From Candidatus Woesearchaeota archaeon CG10_big_fil_rev_8_21_14_0_10_37_12 (GTDB lineage Archaea > Nanobdellota > Nanobdellia > Woesearchaeales > ARS49): DNA of 53,959 nucleotides. The position numbers were made by a program, and so were the translations under genes. The DNA lies in contig PCYA01000019.1 of assembly GCA_002762795.1 (NCBI GenBank), positions 1-53,959 of the forward strand. The letters run 5' to 3'. Positions 40,994 to 47,923 of this stretch are shown here, piece after piece (the first letter of the stretch is position 1; each line of letters opens with the position of its first letter). The notes beneath the pieces are model-generated. The model saw only the letters and a program-made list of their open reading frames with translations. It was not told the origin of the DNA and ran no database searches.

Positions 40994-41098
40994 ATGGTCT
41001 TAGAAACAGAATTTGTAGTAATGGTAGGTTTGCTTACTATGTTTGCAATAGTAGCAATAATACTGCGAACATTAAAAACAAGATTGTTTGAAATTTAA
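40994..41098 (+). CDS. Small membrane protein (34 residues)
   Basis: The ATG directly follows the stop codon of the beta-helix protein. It encodes MVLETEFVVMVGLLTMFAIV then AIILRTLKTRLFEI: one membrane helix and a basic cytoplasmic end. Zero spacing suggests translational coupling and joint function, perhaps helping anchor or export the surface protein. A T-rich terminator follows. Too short for homology judgement by eye. Confidence 0.55.
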   Translation: MVLETEFVVMVGLLTMFAIVAIILRTLKTRLFEI

Positions 41099-41121
41099 TT
41101 TATTTTTTTCTATTTTTTCTT
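41099..41121 (+). terminator. T-rich terminator
   Basis: Three T tracts (TTTATTTTTTTC, TATTTTTTC, TTTA) directly follow the small membrane gene. Confidence 0.55.
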
Positions 41122-41123
41122 TA

Positions 41124-41188
41124 TTGCAAAGTTCGCAAGAACTTTGTAGATGAGTTTAATACCCCGCCATTTAGGGTGAACTTTGCAA
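41124..41188. repeat. Nested inverted repeat (module 1 of a second type of element)
   Basis: TTGCAAAGTTC (41124-41134) can pair with the close GAACTTTG (41139-41146) or with the distant, perfect GAACTTTGCAA (41178-41188). This is the same one-arm-two-partners plan as module 1 of the 160-nt element, but with a different sequence. Between the partners is ACCCCGCC...GGGT. Confidence 0.7.
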
Positions 41189-41192
41189 GTAG

Positions 41193-41302
41193 AAAAACGC
41201 ACGATACCTATAAAATTCTTAAGAATTTTATGGCGCCAAAAAATGCATTGAATTTTTTGAGCGAAATACCCCGACCTTCAGGTCGGGGAGTAGTGTGTTT
41301 TT
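41193..41302. repeat. Compound inverted repeat (module 2)
   Basis: Outer arms AAAAACGCAC (41193-41202) and GTGTGTTTTT (41293-41302) enclose a perfect palindrome ATAAAATTCTTAAGAATTTTAT split at its centre (41210-41231), GGCGCC (41233-41238), AAAAAAT...ATTTTTT and the GC hairpin CCCCGACC...GGTCGGGG (41270-41288). The structure could be a multi-branched RNA or a bidirectional terminator between the plus-strand surface genes and the minus-strand HIT gene. No gene lies in 41099-41308. Confidence 0.65.
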
Positions 41303-41308
41303 CTTTAT

Positions 41309-41797
41309 TTAAGGAATCCTTAGTAAATGTTTTACTCTTAAATCGTCTTCACTAACATCATCAGATGCGTCTTTTTTCTTTTCAACATTAACAGTTTCTT
41401 TCTGGGTTAATTTTTCCGCAATCTGAGAAAGCTCGTCTTCAGATGCTTGTTTAGGAGTCCATAACAGCTCAACAGAGTCACCTTCAAATCGGGGAATTAC
41501 ATGAAGCAAAACATGATTATAAACTTGCCCTGCAGATGGGCCGTTCTGAACAAGAATGTTTGTGCCTTGCGCTCCTAATGCTTCAAAAACAGCAACGCCT
41601 GCCTTATTTGCAGCACTAAAAAGCCTGCCTACTACGTCGTCAGGAACAACTTCAATAATTGGAGCGTGTTTCTTTGGCAAAACAAGCAAATGTCCTCCTG
41701 CAACAGGTTGCGGAGAAAGCATAACAACAACAGACTCATCACTAAACAAGACGTTTGTTTTTTGCTCAATAAAATTGCAAAACTGGCAGTCGGTCAT
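41309..41797 (-). CDS. HIT-domain protein 1 (altered active site)
   Basis: This 162-residue HIT-family protein begins with a Cys pair (MTDCQFCNF), has the conserved LVLPKKH motif and the late motif GQVYNHVLLHVIPR. In classical HIT proteins this motif is HxHxH and the middle His is the nucleophile; here the middle position is Leu. The C-terminal extension is acidic and Lys-rich (about residues 110-162). It overlaps the upstream HIT gene by 4 bases, so the two are made together, perhaps as a heterodimer. Confidence 0.85.
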   Translation of the reverse strand: MTDCQFCNFIEQKTNVLFSDESVVVMLSPQPVAGGHLLVLPKKHAPIIEVVPDDVVGRLFSAANKAGVAVFEALGAQGTNILVQNGPSAGQVYNHVLLHVIPRFEGDSVELLWTPKQASEDELSQIAEKLTQKETVNVEKKKDASDDVSEDDLRVKHLLRIP

Positions 41798-42363
41798 TTT
41801 CCACCTGTCAGCAAGTCAGCAATATCATCAAGATCTGATTTTTTATCATCTGACTGCTCATTAGTTTCAGAATCATCTTCAAATTCTCCTGTTTCTTCAG
41901 AAATACCTGCAGTATCAACGTTTACAGGCTCTGCACCAAATTGTTTTGCAACAGCAGAAGCAAGCTTGTCAATGTTCTTCTTGGCAACAGATCCTTCTAC
42001 AACATCTTTTAACTGCAGCTGAAGCCCATCATCTTCTTTTCTTGGAATAACATGAATAATCACATGCGGTGCTCTTTGCCCTGCAGCAACTCCATTTGCA
42101 ACAAAAATAGAAGTTCCATCAACACCAAGCGAACGAATTAAATTTTTACTCACTTCTTTTACTGCTTTTCCAATTTTGCTCGTAATCTCATCATCCATTT
42201 GAGGCAGGATAGAAACATGCTTTTTAGGCAAAAGCAGAACATGCCCTGGAACTCCTGGATTAATATCCAAAACGCCTATAATTTCTTCAGAATCATATAC
42301 TTTTTTTGCAGGAATCTTTTCAGAAGCAATCTGACAAAAAACACATTGTTGCTCAACAGCCAT
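41794..42363 (-). CDS. HIT-domain protein 2 (altered active site)
   Basis: This 189-residue protein has the same layout as its downstream neighbour: CVFC near the N terminus, LLLPKKHVS and GQRAPHVIIHVIPR. Again the middle His of the triad is replaced, here by Ile. The C-terminal tail (about residues 150-189) is acidic (EFEDDSETNEQSDDKKSDL). HIT proteins hydrolyse nucleotide phosphoramidates or dinucleotides; loss of the nucleophile in both copies suggests nucleotide binding or a different chemistry. The TATA box at about 42379-42393 predicts a leaderless message. Confidence 0.86.
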   Translation of the reverse strand: MAVEQQCVFCQIASEKIPAKKVYDSEEIIGVLDINPGVPGHVLLLPKKHVSILPQMDDEITSKIGKAVKEVSKNLIRSLGVDGTSIFVANGVAAGQRAPHVIIHVIPRKEDDGLQLQLKDVVEGSVAKKNIDKLASAVAKQFGAEPVNVDTAGISEETGEFEDDSETNEQSDDKKSDLDDIADLLTGGK

Positions 42364-42378
42364 ACACTTTTGCAGAAA

Positions 42379-42449
42379 GCTTTACTATAAAAATATTCGT
42401 ACCAAAAACTATTTAAACCAAGCAAACAAAATATCCTTAAAAAAGGTGA
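42379..42449. promoter_or_regulatory. Divergent promoters (HIT pair / pilin)
   Basis: The minus-strand box TTTTTATAGTAAAGC (42379-42393) serves the HIT genes. The plus-strand box CTATTTAAACC (42409-42419) and the AGGTGA ribosome binding site (42444-42449) serve the pilin gene at 42454. Confidence 0.6.
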
Positions 42450-42453
42450 CTGA

Positions 42454-42939
42454 ATGTTTAATTCACGCAAAGGCATAACTCCATTGGTAGCAACTATTCT
42501 TCTTGTAGCATTTTCAGTCGGGTTAGGTGCTCTTGTTATGAGTTGGGGAGAAGAATACGTAAGAGAAAACGCAGAATTTGCACAAGGGGCAGCAGAAGTA
42601 AAATCAGAATGTCTTGCGGCAAGCATTTCTTTAATAAACATAGCAGGACAATCACAAGCGTGCATTTCAGACAAAGGTTTAGAATTATGGATAGACAATG
42701 GTCCTAAAGAAGTATATCAAATTCAGGCAAGAATTGCAGGAAGAACAGGTGTTGATGTTATTGATAACATACTTCAAGAGCCACTTCTTGCAATAAACGC
42801 CGTAAAAGCACTTGTCCATTACAATCAAGAAATAGGCGATATTCTACAAGTTAAATTAACGCCGATGATACTTAAACAAGAAGGATTTGCATTATGCCCA
42901 GAAGCAGCAATAAATATTGAACAAATAGGCGCTTGTTAA
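42454..42939 (+). CDS. Type IV pilin-like protein with class III signal peptide
   Basis: The N terminus SRKG-ITPLVATILLVAFSV has a short basic leader, a predicted cleavage after Gly7 and a hydrophobic assembly helix, the archaeal pilin/archaellin pattern. The remaining 130 residues form a small globular domain with several Cys (positions near 52, 69, 148, 161) that could form disulfides. The prepilin peptidase encoded 4 kb upstream would process it. No assembly ATPase or platform gene is in the window, so the pilus machinery is encoded elsewhere. Confidence 0.82.
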   Translation: MFNSRKGITPLVATILLVAFSVGLGALVMSWGEEYVRENAEFAQGAAEVKSECLAASISLINIAGQSQACISDKGLELWIDNGPKEVYQIQARIAGRTGVDVIDNILQEPLLAINAVKALVHYNQEIGDILQVKLTPMILKQEGFALCPEAAINIEQIGAC

Positions 42940-43550
42940 TTAAAAACACTAAAGACCCAGTTATGAAGCTTTGCTTTTGTTTTTCCGCCAATATTTTCGG
43001 AAAGCCAAATACCCATTTTATTTTTGTCAGTTCTTGGAAGCATGAAGAGCTCAACACCTTGCCTGTCAACATTGCAGTGGTTCGATTCGCAAATACTGGT
43101 TTCAAGAACTTTGTTTGTAAAAGAAAAAATATTATTCTCGCTTAATTCTGATTCTATTGGTTGTAATAAACTTACATCGTGATTAAACAACGCACTATCT
43201 GAAACAGAAACAAAACGTGCACCAACTAAATTTTTCAAAAGATGATTATCTATTAAGAAAACTCTTGAAGAATTTCTGACGTAAAACCCGTACTTATAAC
43301 TCAATAATCGGCATTCATGAACTGTTACATTTTTTGCATGCTCAATTGATATGCCCTTGCCAAAACTCCAGCTTTTTAATACAGAACCTGCGCAATCAAC
43401 TTTTATGTTTTCTCCTGACACTTTTATTCCTGAATCAAAATAATAAACGCCAGTACAAAATTCAACTGATTTATCTATTAACATTCCATCCTCAGGAACA
43501 ATGCACGCTCCTACAACAGGAACTAATAAAATAAACAATATCCACTTCAT
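42936..43550 (-). CDS. Secreted beta-helix protein 1
   Basis: The ATG at 43550 overlaps the upstream stop codon as ATGA and gives a signal peptide (MKWILFILLVPVVGA). Mature residues follow a NosD/right-handed beta-helix pattern (GIKVSGENIKVDCAGSVL; NVTVHECRLLSYKYGFYV; SRVFLIDNHLLKN). At 204 residues it is short. It is a paralogue of the next gene upstream; both begin with C-I-x-P...G...IDK. The 3' end overlaps the convergent pilin gene by 4 bases. Confidence 0.78.
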   Translation of the reverse strand: MKWILFILLVPVVGACIVPEDGMLIDKSVEFCTGVYYFDSGIKVSGENIKVDCAGSVLKSWSFGKGISIEHAKNVTVHECRLLSYKYGFYVRNSSRVFLIDNHLLKNLVGARFVSVSDSALFNHDVSLLQPIESELSENNIFSFTNKVLETSICESNHCNVDRQGVELFMLPRTDKNKMGIWLSENIGGKTKAKLHNWVFSVFN

Positions 43551-44341
43551 CTCTTTTTTAGTTGATAAAAAATGAAAAAAATGCATAAATATAAACTTAT
43601 GTATATGAGTAGTTTTAATAAGACAGAGAGTTTGTTCTTTGCTTCTTCAACAGGCTCTTCTTTTACAGTTGTTGTAACTTTCTCAGGAACAACTTTTTGA
43701 ACCACTTCAGAGATCTTCACAGAAATCTCTTTCTTTTCTTTAACAAATTCTTTTTTTGGAGCAGGACAATCATTATCTGATTCATACGAACAGTTAATGC
43801 TACAATAGAAGTCATCATCATTGCAAACACTCATGTTACGTTCTTTATTACACACATTTACTTTACAGAACTCCTTATCAAGCCGCCTGTTATCCAGCAG
43901 AACAATGTTAAACTTGCTATTAATAGATGATACGGGAACTTCAAAACTCTGATCTGCATGCCTTTGTATTCTATTTTCAAACGAATCAAGCAAACGCACA
44001 CCAATACGGTTCTTTAACAAAGAATTGCCCTCAAATAATGAATGTTTCACTTCTTTTAAGAAGAGTCCTTGATTGAATGTCAGTATTTGGCAATTCTTTA
44101 CTGTAACATTTTCTGCTTTTTCAACACGCAAGCCGACCTCACTCCTTCCTTTTGTACCTCTAAAAATTGCCCCATTGCAGTTTAGCAGCACATTGCTTGT
44201 GTTAATTATTAATCCACCAGGAACATCATACACGCCGTTGCATACTTCTGTGTTTTTGTCTATTGTGAGCCCACTCATAGGGAAAATACATTCAGCAAAC
44301 GCAACAGAAGACAATAAAATTATGAGAAGAAACCACTTCAT
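43547..44341 (-). CDS. Secreted beta-helix protein 2 with C-terminal anchor
   Basis: The start at 44341 overlaps the upstream stop codon as ATGA and gives a signal peptide (MKWFLLIILLSSVAFA). A beta-helix region (about residues 20-130: GLIINTSNVLLNCNGAIF; ENVTVKNCQILTFNQGLF) leads to a Cys-rich segment (CKVNVCNKERNMSVC, about 158-190), a Lys/Glu/Val-rich stalk and a C-terminal membrane helix. Paralogous to beta-helix protein 1, which lacks the stalk and anchor; the pair may associate, with this one holding the complex on the membrane. Confidence 0.8.
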   Translation of the reverse strand: MKWFLLIILLSSVAFAECIFPMSGLTIDKNTEVCNGVYDVPGGLIINTSNVLLNCNGAIFRGTKGRSEVGLRVEKAENVTVKNCQILTFNQGLFLKEVKHSLFEGNSLLKNRIGVRLLDSFENRIQRHADQSFEVPVSSINSKFNIVLLDNRRLDKEFCKVNVCNKERNMSVCNDDDFYCSINCSYESDNDCPAPKKEFVKEKKEISVKISEVVQKVVPEKVTTTVKEEPVEEAKNKLSVLLKLLIYISLYLCIFFIFYQLKKR

Positions 44342-44541
44342 TTTACCCTCCAAAACACAATGATTGCAGGCAGAATAATAATAAACAGTGCAAAGCCAAG
44401 AATTCCTGAAAGCCAATTAATTCCATTTTCATAAAGATAAATGCCCCAGAAGGCATACGGAATTATTATAAGAGGATACACAAAATTTTGCCAGAAAAAC
44501 CTTTGCTTTTTATGGCTAATATGTCTTCTCCTTTTTAACAT
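44338..44541 (-). CDS. Small two-helix membrane protein
   Basis: This 67-residue protein has a basic N terminus (KRRRHISHKKQRFFW) and two hydrophobic segments (about residues 22-40 and 45-64). It is the first of three genes coupled by ATGA overlaps with the two beta-helix proteins, which suggests a shared surface function. Family unknown. Confidence 0.7.
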   Translation of the reverse strand: MLKRRRHISHKKQRFFWQNFVYPLIIIPYAFWGIYLYENGINWLSGILGFALFIIILPAIIVFWRVK

Positions 44542-44592
44542 ATACCTTAGGCAGAGAACAAGATTAATAAAGATTTAGATTAAAAACCAGTT

Positions 44593-45366
44593 ATGCAACT
44601 CAAACTCAACCTGAACAAAACAATTCAGCAAAGTGCTAACGAATATTTTGAACGCGCAAAAAAAGCGCGAAAAAAAGCAGAAAAAGCGCAGGAAACAGTA
44701 AACAGATTCAAAAAAGAAGTTGAACAATTAGAGAAAAAACAAGGAGATTTTGAACAGGAACAAAAGGAAAAGACACAAAAAATTACTCGAAAACAGGAAT
44801 GGTATGAAAAATTCAGGTGGTTTATAAGCTCAGAAGGATTCCTCTGCATTGGAGGCAGAGATGCAACGACAAATGAGATCGTTATTAAAAAGCACATGGA
44901 CAAAAATGATTTGGTGTTTCACACAGAAGCGCCAGGCAGCCCGTTCTTTGTTGTAAAAACAAACGGGAAAACGCCTGGAGAAAAAACAATACAAGAAGCA
45001 GCAGATGCAACCATCACTTTCTCAAAAGCTTGGAAACTTGGCTTGGGCACAACAGAAGCATATTACGTAACCCCTGATCAAGTCAGCAAACAAGCACAAA
45101 GCGGAGAATACATGCCAAAAGGAGGCTTTATGATACGAGGCAAAAGAACTTACGTGCCTGGCAAAATAAACCTTGCAATTGGTAATTATGATGAAACTGC
45201 AATGGCAGGACCAGAAGAAGCTATTAAGAAGAACTGTACAGGCTTTATTGTTGTAAAACAAGGCAAAGGAAAACCAAGTGATTGCGCAAAAAAAATCGCA
45301 AAACAATTAAAGCTACCTATTGATGACACATTACGATCGCTCCCAGCAGGAACGTGCGAGGTATAA
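44593..45366 (+). CDS. NFACT-R (DUF814) protein lacking the NFACT-N domain
   Basis: This 257-residue protein has a coiled-coil start (about residues 15-70) followed by NFACT-R (DUF814): KFRWFISSEGFLCIGGRDAT, HMDKNDLVFHTEAPGSPFFV, KAWKLGLGTTEAYYV and KGGFMIRGKRTY. Full-length RqcH/Rqc2 proteins are 550 or more residues with an N-terminal NFACT-N domain; only the C-terminal half exists here. The family binds stalled large ribosomal subunits and peptidyl-tRNA in quality control. The gene directly precedes a CRM-domain gene with no gap. A separate NFACT-N gene may exist outside the window. Confidence 0.87.
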   Translation: MQLKLNLNKTIQQSANEYFERAKKARKKAEKAQETVNRFKKEVEQLEKKQGDFEQEQKEKTQKITRKQEWYEKFRWFISSEGFLCIGGRDATTNEIVIKKHMDKNDLVFHTEAPGSPFFVVKTNGKTPGEKTIQEAADATITFSKAWKLGLGTTEAYYVTPDQVSKQAQSGEYMPKGGFMIRGKRTYVPGKINLAIGNYDETAMAGPEEAIKKNCTGFIVVKQGKGKPSDCAKKIAKQLKLPIDDTLRSLPAGTCEV

Positions 45367-45594
45367 ATGCAATACGATATAGAAGCAACAGTGCAAATAG
45401 GCAAACAAGGAATAACAGAAACAATTATTAAAGACATCAAACTGCAATTAAAAAAGAAAAAAACAATCAAAGTAAAATTTCTTTCAAGTGCCATTACTAG
45501 CGATAAAAAACAACTTGCACGAGAACTTGCAGAACGAGCGAATGCAAAACTTTTGAGTCATGTTGGTTTTACAGTTATATTGGGCAGGAAGTAA
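45367..45594 (+). CDS. CRM-domain (YhbY-like) RNA-binding protein
   Basis: This 75-residue protein has the CRM fold pattern: VQIGKQGITETIIKDIKLQL contains the GxxG RNA-binding loop (GKQG), followed by KKTIKVKFL, LARELAERANAKLLSHVG and FTVILGRK. CRM/YhbY proteins bind pre-ribosomal large subunits. Its ATG directly follows the stop of the NFACT-R gene, so both are probably made together and may act on the large subunit. Confidence 0.85.
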   Translation: MQYDIEATVQIGKQGITETIIKDIKLQLKKKKTIKVKFLSSAITSDKKQLARELAERANAKLLSHVGFTVILGRK

Positions 45595-45663
45595 TACTTG
45601 ATGCAGCTCTTTAAAGCAAACTTTAAATAACTCTCACCCATAAGACAACAAAAAAGAGGCATC

Positions 45664-47268
45664 ATGGCAAGAGACAGCGCACGTTTTGTAGCATATGGAT
45701 TCACAAAAGAAAAACTAGGAGATAATCCTACATTTACTGTAGGCGGCAGAAAAATTACAATAAAAGGAAAAACAGGCTCAGAAAAACTCAAAAGCATCAA
45801 AGAGGAGATGAAAAAACTTGAAACAGACGGACTTGCAGGAGAGTTTGAAAAAGTATTGGAAGCTGCTGCAGATCATGAATGGATAGAAGTATCAAAACAC
45901 CAACTAATAATGAGCAACTATCCAAAGTCAATAAAAAGATATTACGCAGGCATTGAAAGCTGGCAGCAAAGCGTTGAAAATTATTACTACTGGATTCTTG
46001 ACTTTCTTGGAGCATTAGGTTTTCCAGTCATAGACAAAATAACAGACACATTTACAGCAGCAGAACACAGCAGTTTTTACGGAGCAGCAGGGCAACGATT
46101 AGGATTAGCACAAGACAAAGTAGGACAATATCTTGCAACTATTGGAAAAATGATCAAAGACATGTTCCAATTAGTAAGAGAGCTAAGATGGATTGATGAA
46201 AGACTGGAAACATACTATGGAAGCATGGGATTAGCGCCAGATGGAAAAACAAAACTAGAAAAACCAGAAGCAAAAGAAGGACACGAACTTGCCCTAAAAG
46301 GATTATGGGTAGACATGGTAGACGGTGTTGTACAAGGACAACGAACAGGCAGTAATTTATTTACAATGGCGCAACAACTACAATTTACAACACTGCCAGA
46401 CTTATTCTTCTCAGCAAATGTAGAAGATGCAAATAAAGTAGTTGAAATTGTCGAAAAACAATTTGGAGAATTTAACACACAAGTTAAAAACGCACTCAAA
46501 AGAAAACTTACACAATATCTGACTTGGAAATCATCAACATTCCAAGAAATCAAAAACAGAAAAACGTTCACACTCAAATATCTGAGCCAGCACTACCAAG
46601 CAATACGATTATACATAACATGGATAAAACCATATCTCAAACACATTGAACGTTTAACTCCTGCGCAAGACGTGTTCAACAATCCAAGACTAATCTCCGC
46701 ATTTGAAAGCAGCCTAATTGAAATAGAAGTGCTGGCAAAACATAGGCCAAAAGGAAAAAGCAAATCATTCACATGCATATTGGTAACAATAGAATATCAC
46801 ACAAAACCAAGCATGCAATATCAAGGCGATGCAGGCTATCACAGAGGACCAATACATGTCGGAAACACAAGAATAACATGGAGATCATATGCGTGGACTG
46901 AAAAACAAGTTGAAAACTATAAAAAAATGAGAGACATGGCTGACTTAGAAACACTTGCAAGCGTAGATGAAACACTTAAAGTAGCAATGGAAGCCCTAGG
47001 AGAAGATATAGAGAAATACTTAAAACAAGCACAGGAAGGAAAACCAGAAGAAGAAAAAAAGGAAGATAAAAAACCCCTTGACATTCTTGAACCTTTCACT
47101 GCACTGGGAAAAAGCATGACAGATGTATTCGGATCATTAAAGCCAACATCTCCATTCGGAAAAAAGAAAAGCAGTAGCGAAGAAGAAGCTGATAAAGGAT
47201 CGGCAAAAACGTTCTGTTTTGTAGCCTACAACATTTTCAAAAAAGCACACGGAATGCTGAGTTGGTAG
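45664..47268 (+). CDS. Large uncharacterised cytosolic protein
   Basis: I do not recognise this 534-residue protein. No signal peptide or membrane segment is seen. Aromatic-rich helical segments are frequent (IESWQQSVENYYYWILDFLG; VRELRWIDERLETYYGS), a basic stretch lies near residues 360-375 and the C-terminal region is charged and low-complexity (EEEKKEDKKPLD; KKKSSSEEEAD). A TATA box (45621-45630) and AAGAGG site support the start. Codon use is strongly A-ending, like that of the TIM-barrel gene at 51213. Confidence 0.78.
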   Translation: MARDSARFVAYGFTKEKLGDNPTFTVGGRKITIKGKTGSEKLKSIKEEMKKLETDGLAGEFEKVLEAAADHEWIEVSKHQLIMSNYPKSIKRYYAGIESWQQSVENYYYWILDFLGALGFPVIDKITDTFTAAEHSSFYGAAGQRLGLAQDKVGQYLATIGKMIKDMFQLVRELRWIDERLETYYGSMGLAPDGKTKLEKPEAKEGHELALKGLWVDMVDGVVQGQRTGSNLFTMAQQLQFTTLPDLFFSANVEDANKVVEIVEKQFGEFNTQVKNALKRKLTQYLTWKSSTFQEIKNRKTFTLKYLSQHYQAIRLYITWIKPYLKHIERLTPAQDVFNNPRLISAFESSLIEIEVLAKHRPKGKSKSFTCILVTIEYHTKPSMQYQGDAGYHRGPIHVGNTRITWRSYAWTEKQVENYKKMRDMADLETLASVDETLKVAMEALGEDIEKYLKQAQEGKPEEEKKEDKKPLDILEPFTALGKSMTDVFGSLKPTSPFGKKKSSSEEEADKGSAKTFCFVAYNIFKKAHGMLSW

Positions 47269-47271
47269 GGA

Positions 47272-47345
47272 GTTAGCAGTTTAAAGTAAGCAGTTAACAG
47301 AAAAAATTCTCTACAAACCGTAAACTGCATACTGTTAACTTTAGA
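47272..47345. repeat. Short interspersed GTTAAC/CTGTTAAC repeats
   Basis: GCAGTTAACAG is inverted as CTGTTAAC about 45 bases later, and GCAGTTTAAAG occurs next to it. Related GTAAACAGTTTACAG is found in the gap at 3490-3520. These are small degenerate repeats between genes, possibly terminator-like. No gene is present here. Confidence 0.35.
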
Positions 47346-47380
47346 AACATTTTATAAACCCTGAAGAGCAAATACTATTT

Positions 47381-47923
47381 ATGGCAATAGATTTTAACTC
47401 AGTAAAAGACCTGCCTCCAGAACAACGTGCAGAAGAAATTCGCAAAATAATTGAACTTCTCAAAAAAGAAATAGAAGAACGTGAAGAAGACATTAAAACA
47501 GCAGAACATTTAATCGGAATCGCAGAAAATGAATCAATAGTAATTGAGAGAGAAGAATTATCTGGCTTGCTTAAAACCACAACCAAAAAAGAAAAACCTC
47601 TTGAAAAAGAACTTGAAACGCTCATACAGCAGGAACGTGTGCAAAGAGATGAAATACAGCAACTAGCCAAAAGACCAATAGCAGAAATATATACTGAAGT
47701 ACGTGCAATCTATGCTAATACTCAGCAAGGAAACTTAAGCAATCAGGATAAAGACAGGCTTTACACTATTTCCCAAATAGTTTACCAAAAGCAAAAAGAT
47801 ATTGAACAGGGAAAATATAATGCTGGTAATCAAGCAGGACACTTGCTTAACGCAGCAGAAGAACTAATTAAACGCACAGAATACGAAAGCAGACATTTAG
47901 AAAACACATATAAATCTACTTAA
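47381..47923 (+). CDS. Coiled-coil protein
   Basis: This 180-residue charged protein is mainly helical with a strong coiled coil at about residues 10-90 (EIRKIIELLKKEIEEREEDI; KEKPLEKELETLIQQERVQR). The TATA box ATTTTATAAACC (47349-47360) gives a leaderless start. It converges on the SecA-like gene with a 4-base overlap. Function unknown. Confidence 0.75.
   Translation: MAIDFNSVKDLPPEQRAEEIRKIIELLKKEIEEREEDIKTAEHLIGIAENESIVIEREELSGLLKTTTKKEKPLEKELETLIQQERVQRDEIQQLAKRPIAEIYTEVRAIYANTQQGNLSNQDKDRLYTISQIVYQKQKDIEQGKYNAGNQAGHLLNAAEELIKRTEYESRHLENTYKST

Noticed and set aside
47272-47345. Real terminator or ncRNA in the GTTAAC repeats
   Set aside because: Pairing is short and degenerate and no T tract follows; only recorded as a weak repeat.
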